Shown here in pieces: positions 7,295 through 8,323 of a DNA stretch of 8,323 nt. Positions within the stretch are counted from its first letter, which is position 1; each line of letters opens with the position of its first letter. This stretch comes from Synechococcus sp. CO36386bin_37 (GTDB lineage Bacteria; Cyanobacteriota; Cyanobacteriia; PCC-6307; Cyanobiaceae): positions 1 to 8,323 of the forward strand of contig WTGE01000145.1 in the NCBI GenBank assembly GCA_011525445.1, written 5' to 3'. A model generated the notes under the pieces. The model ran no database searches. It was not told where the DNA came from and worked only from the letters and a program-made list of their open reading frames with translations. A program made the translations under genes and the position numbers.

Positions 7295-7591
7295 CAGTTC
7301 ACCAATCCTCAGCCTACCCAGTGACGCGACCGAGCAAAGCTATGGGGACCAACCAGCTCGTCCTGCAGCACCGTCCTCAAGTAACAAATTTTGCAACCTG
7401 GGATGGCAGAGGCTGGAAAGTCTCACCTGGCGAGCCAGGCTGACAATGATCACCAAACAGCGACCAAAGTTCTTAACACTAAAGTCTTTGACTTATATCG
7501 GCTGGCTTCTCTTGAATAAGATCAATGAGGGATCAAAGCCAAATCAAACAAAATTTCAAGTGGAAGTGAGACCAAACAACTTAACCTTAAA
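7295..7591. other. Intergenic region between two minus-strand genes
   Basis: About 300 bases without a gene I can support. The left part, to about 7440, has the GC-rich character of the operon; the right part is AT-rich. It holds a short perfect hairpin at 7426-7439 close to that change. It should contain the promoter of the small cyanobacterial gene and the 3' end of the secreted-protein transcript, but I see no convincing -35/-10 pair or T-run terminator. A plus-strand open frame at 7446-7688 has no Shine-Dalgarno site and runs into the minus-strand gene. Confidence 0.5.
7426..7439. repeat. Short perfect hairpin at a composition boundary
   Basis: CCTGG (7426-7430) and CCAGG (7435-7439) pair around the four-base loop CGAG. 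No T run follows on either strand, so it is not a standard rho-independent terminator. It lies about 150 bases beyond the stop of the secreted-protein gene and could mark the end of that transcript, or be chance. Confidence 0.4.
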
Positions 7592-8056
7592 TCAACGAGC
7601 AGGTAGGGAGAAATATAGAGCCCTCAGATCCGGAGACAGGTTTTCGGTAAAACCCTTATGCGCCGAGGACCAATCTCGTGATTTATAAATACTAAACTCG
7701 CCCAGGAGGCAAGAATTAGTCTTTCCCTTGACATTAAACATCTCAGTATTCATCTTTGCATACATCATGGCGATAAGTAGCTGAGCACCAGCCGTCATTC
7801 CTCCATCCCCGTGTCGCGACGTAAATCGAGACGTATCTAAATATATTTTTTCCTCCTCAGTCCAGCCTTTCATCTTCAAGGCCACCTGCCACGCTCTGGC
7901 GTGGAGTTTTCCTTTCTCGTATTGACCACTATCACCCAAGTTATCAATAATATCCTTACATTTTTTGTGTGTTTCGGCTATTTCCTCAAAGGTTTGAGCC
8001 TCCACAACACATCCCAGGAGACTTACAAGACACAGAGCCTGCAATAATTTATTCAT
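7592..8056 (-). CDS. Small secreted protein of unknown function
   Basis: The 154-residue protein is in no family I recognise. I chose ATG 8056 rather than ATG 8143 because it places a clear signal peptide at the N terminus: MNKLLQALCLVSLLGCVVEA, with a K3 charge, a hydrophobic core (4-18) and a V-E-A site before Q21. LLGC (13-16) could instead be a loose lipobox, making it a lipoprotein. The mature part is polar and mostly helical by eye. It has two cysteines, C33 and C116, that might form a disulfide in the periplasm, the pattern KGWTEEEKIYLDTSR (63-77) and a hydrophobic segment AQLLIAMMYAKM (91-102) too short and mixed to be a sure membrane span. Codon use is AT-richer than in the operon. 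There is no strong Shine-Dalgarno site. The gene stands alone, so its job cannot be inferred from neighbours. Confidence 0.65.
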   Translation of the reverse strand: MNKLLQALCLVSLLGCVVEAQTFEEIAETHKKCKDIIDNLGDSGQYEKGKLHARAWQVALKMKGWTEEEKIYLDTSRFTSRHGDGGMTAGAQLLIAMMYAKMNTEMFNVKGKTNSCLLGEFSIYKSRDWSSAHKGFTENLSPDLRALYFSLPAR

Positions 8057-8087
8057 TGCACTGGAAAAGTTTTTCTGGTCCCATTGT

Positions 8088-8110
8088 GGCAAAAATCGAT
8101 TTTTTTTGCC
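8088..8110. repeat. A/T-tract inverted repeat upstream of the secreted-protein gene
   Basis: GGCAAAAA (8088-8095) pairs with TTTTTGCC (8103-8110) around a 7-base spacer, and GTGG/CCAC can extend it with a small bulge. It lies 31 bases before the start of the secreted-protein gene, so it could be an operator-like site or a leader hairpin. No regulator can be named. Confidence 0.45.
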
Positions 8111-8203
8111 CCACCACGAGACAGCCAAAAAACCCAGAGGCAAGCAAAATCTTTGGACAGGAAGGATCCATCAAAGATTTATACGCTGCCCGAGCTTGAA
8201 AGA

Positions 8204-8219
8204 GGGCCCTTCCAGGCCC
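8204..8219 (-). terminator. Weak terminator-like hairpin
   Basis: GGGCC and GGCCC form a 5-base-pair stem with a 6-base loop. On the minus strand it is followed by TCTTTC, a poor T tract. It could end a minus-strand transcript entering from the right, but this is weak. Confidence 0.22.
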
Positions 8220-8323
8220 CATGAGTCATTTGGGTGATAGCACTGAAGCAGGCCCAGTGACCGCAACGGCTTTCACCCCAAACCCAAACTATCGCAGGGA
8301 TTCTTGAAAGCAGTCAGTTGCAT

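Larger units (their letters stand above)
8057..8323. other. Upstream region of the secreted-protein gene and window end
   Basis: I see no gene, tRNA or CRISPR here. It contains an inverted repeat at 8088-8110, a TATAAA on the minus strand near 8177-8182 without a well-placed -35 partner, and a small GC hairpin at 8204-8219. The promoter of the secreted-protein gene should lie here. AT-rich character fades after about 8200. Confidence 0.5.

Noticed and set aside
7042..7443. Plus-strand open frame of 133 codons
   Set aside because: Its first part is antisense to the small cyanobacterial gene, has low-complexity leucine runs mirroring the acidic tail, and lacks a Shine-Dalgarno site.
7480..7496. 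Small palindrome AAGTC/GACTT
   Set aside because: Five-base arms with a three-base loop in AT-rich DNA are expected by chance, and nothing nearby gives it a role.
7446..7688. Plus-strand open frame of 80 codons in the AT-rich stretch
   Set aside because: No Shine-Dalgarno site, no recognisable domain, and it overlaps the 3' end of the better supported minus-strand gene.
8057..8143. Longer start for the secreted protein
   Set aside because: It would bury the clear signal peptide behind 29 residues and translate the A/T-tract inverted repeat as coding sequence.

Overview
The window looks like chromosomal DNA from a marine picocyanobacterium, most likely a GC-rich Synechococcus. This rests on the overall base and codon use and on a small minus-strand protein (6979-7281) that resembles, from memory, a family restricted to marine Synechococcus and Prochlorococcus. 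I could run no searches, so the organism is an inference.

The first 6.9 kb is one tightly packed plus-strand operon for a surface glycan. It holds two related putative glycosyltransferases (the first cut by the left edge), then a 754-residue multidomain nonulosonic (sialic-type) acid synthase, then three sulfotransferases. Four of the five junctions are 4-base ATGA or GTGA overlaps, and the fifth is a 38-base gap. The synthase carries an N-terminal CBS pair, a NeuB TIM barrel, an SAF domain and an extra C-terminal TIM barrel of the sugar isomerase/epimerase type. The first and third sulfotransferases are close paralogues of the carbohydrate Sulfotransfer_2 type; the middle one belongs to a different, NDST-like sulfotransferase family.

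Read together, the operon suggests synthesis of a nine-carbon acidic sugar, its transfer by the two DUF6716-like transferases, and sulfation of the resulting glycan from PAPS. A sulfated nonulosonate-containing cell-surface polysaccharide is the main hypothesis. No NeuC-type epimerase, NeuA-type CMP-sugar synthetase or exporter lies in the window; these would be expected to the left of it or elsewhere.

At 6922-6978 the operon meets the convergent small minus-strand gene. From about 7440 to 8200 the sequence becomes clearly AT-richer. This stretch holds one minus-strand gene for a small secreted protein that I do not recognise (7592-8056), preceded by an A/T-tract inverted repeat. The last 150 bases or so hold no gene I can support.
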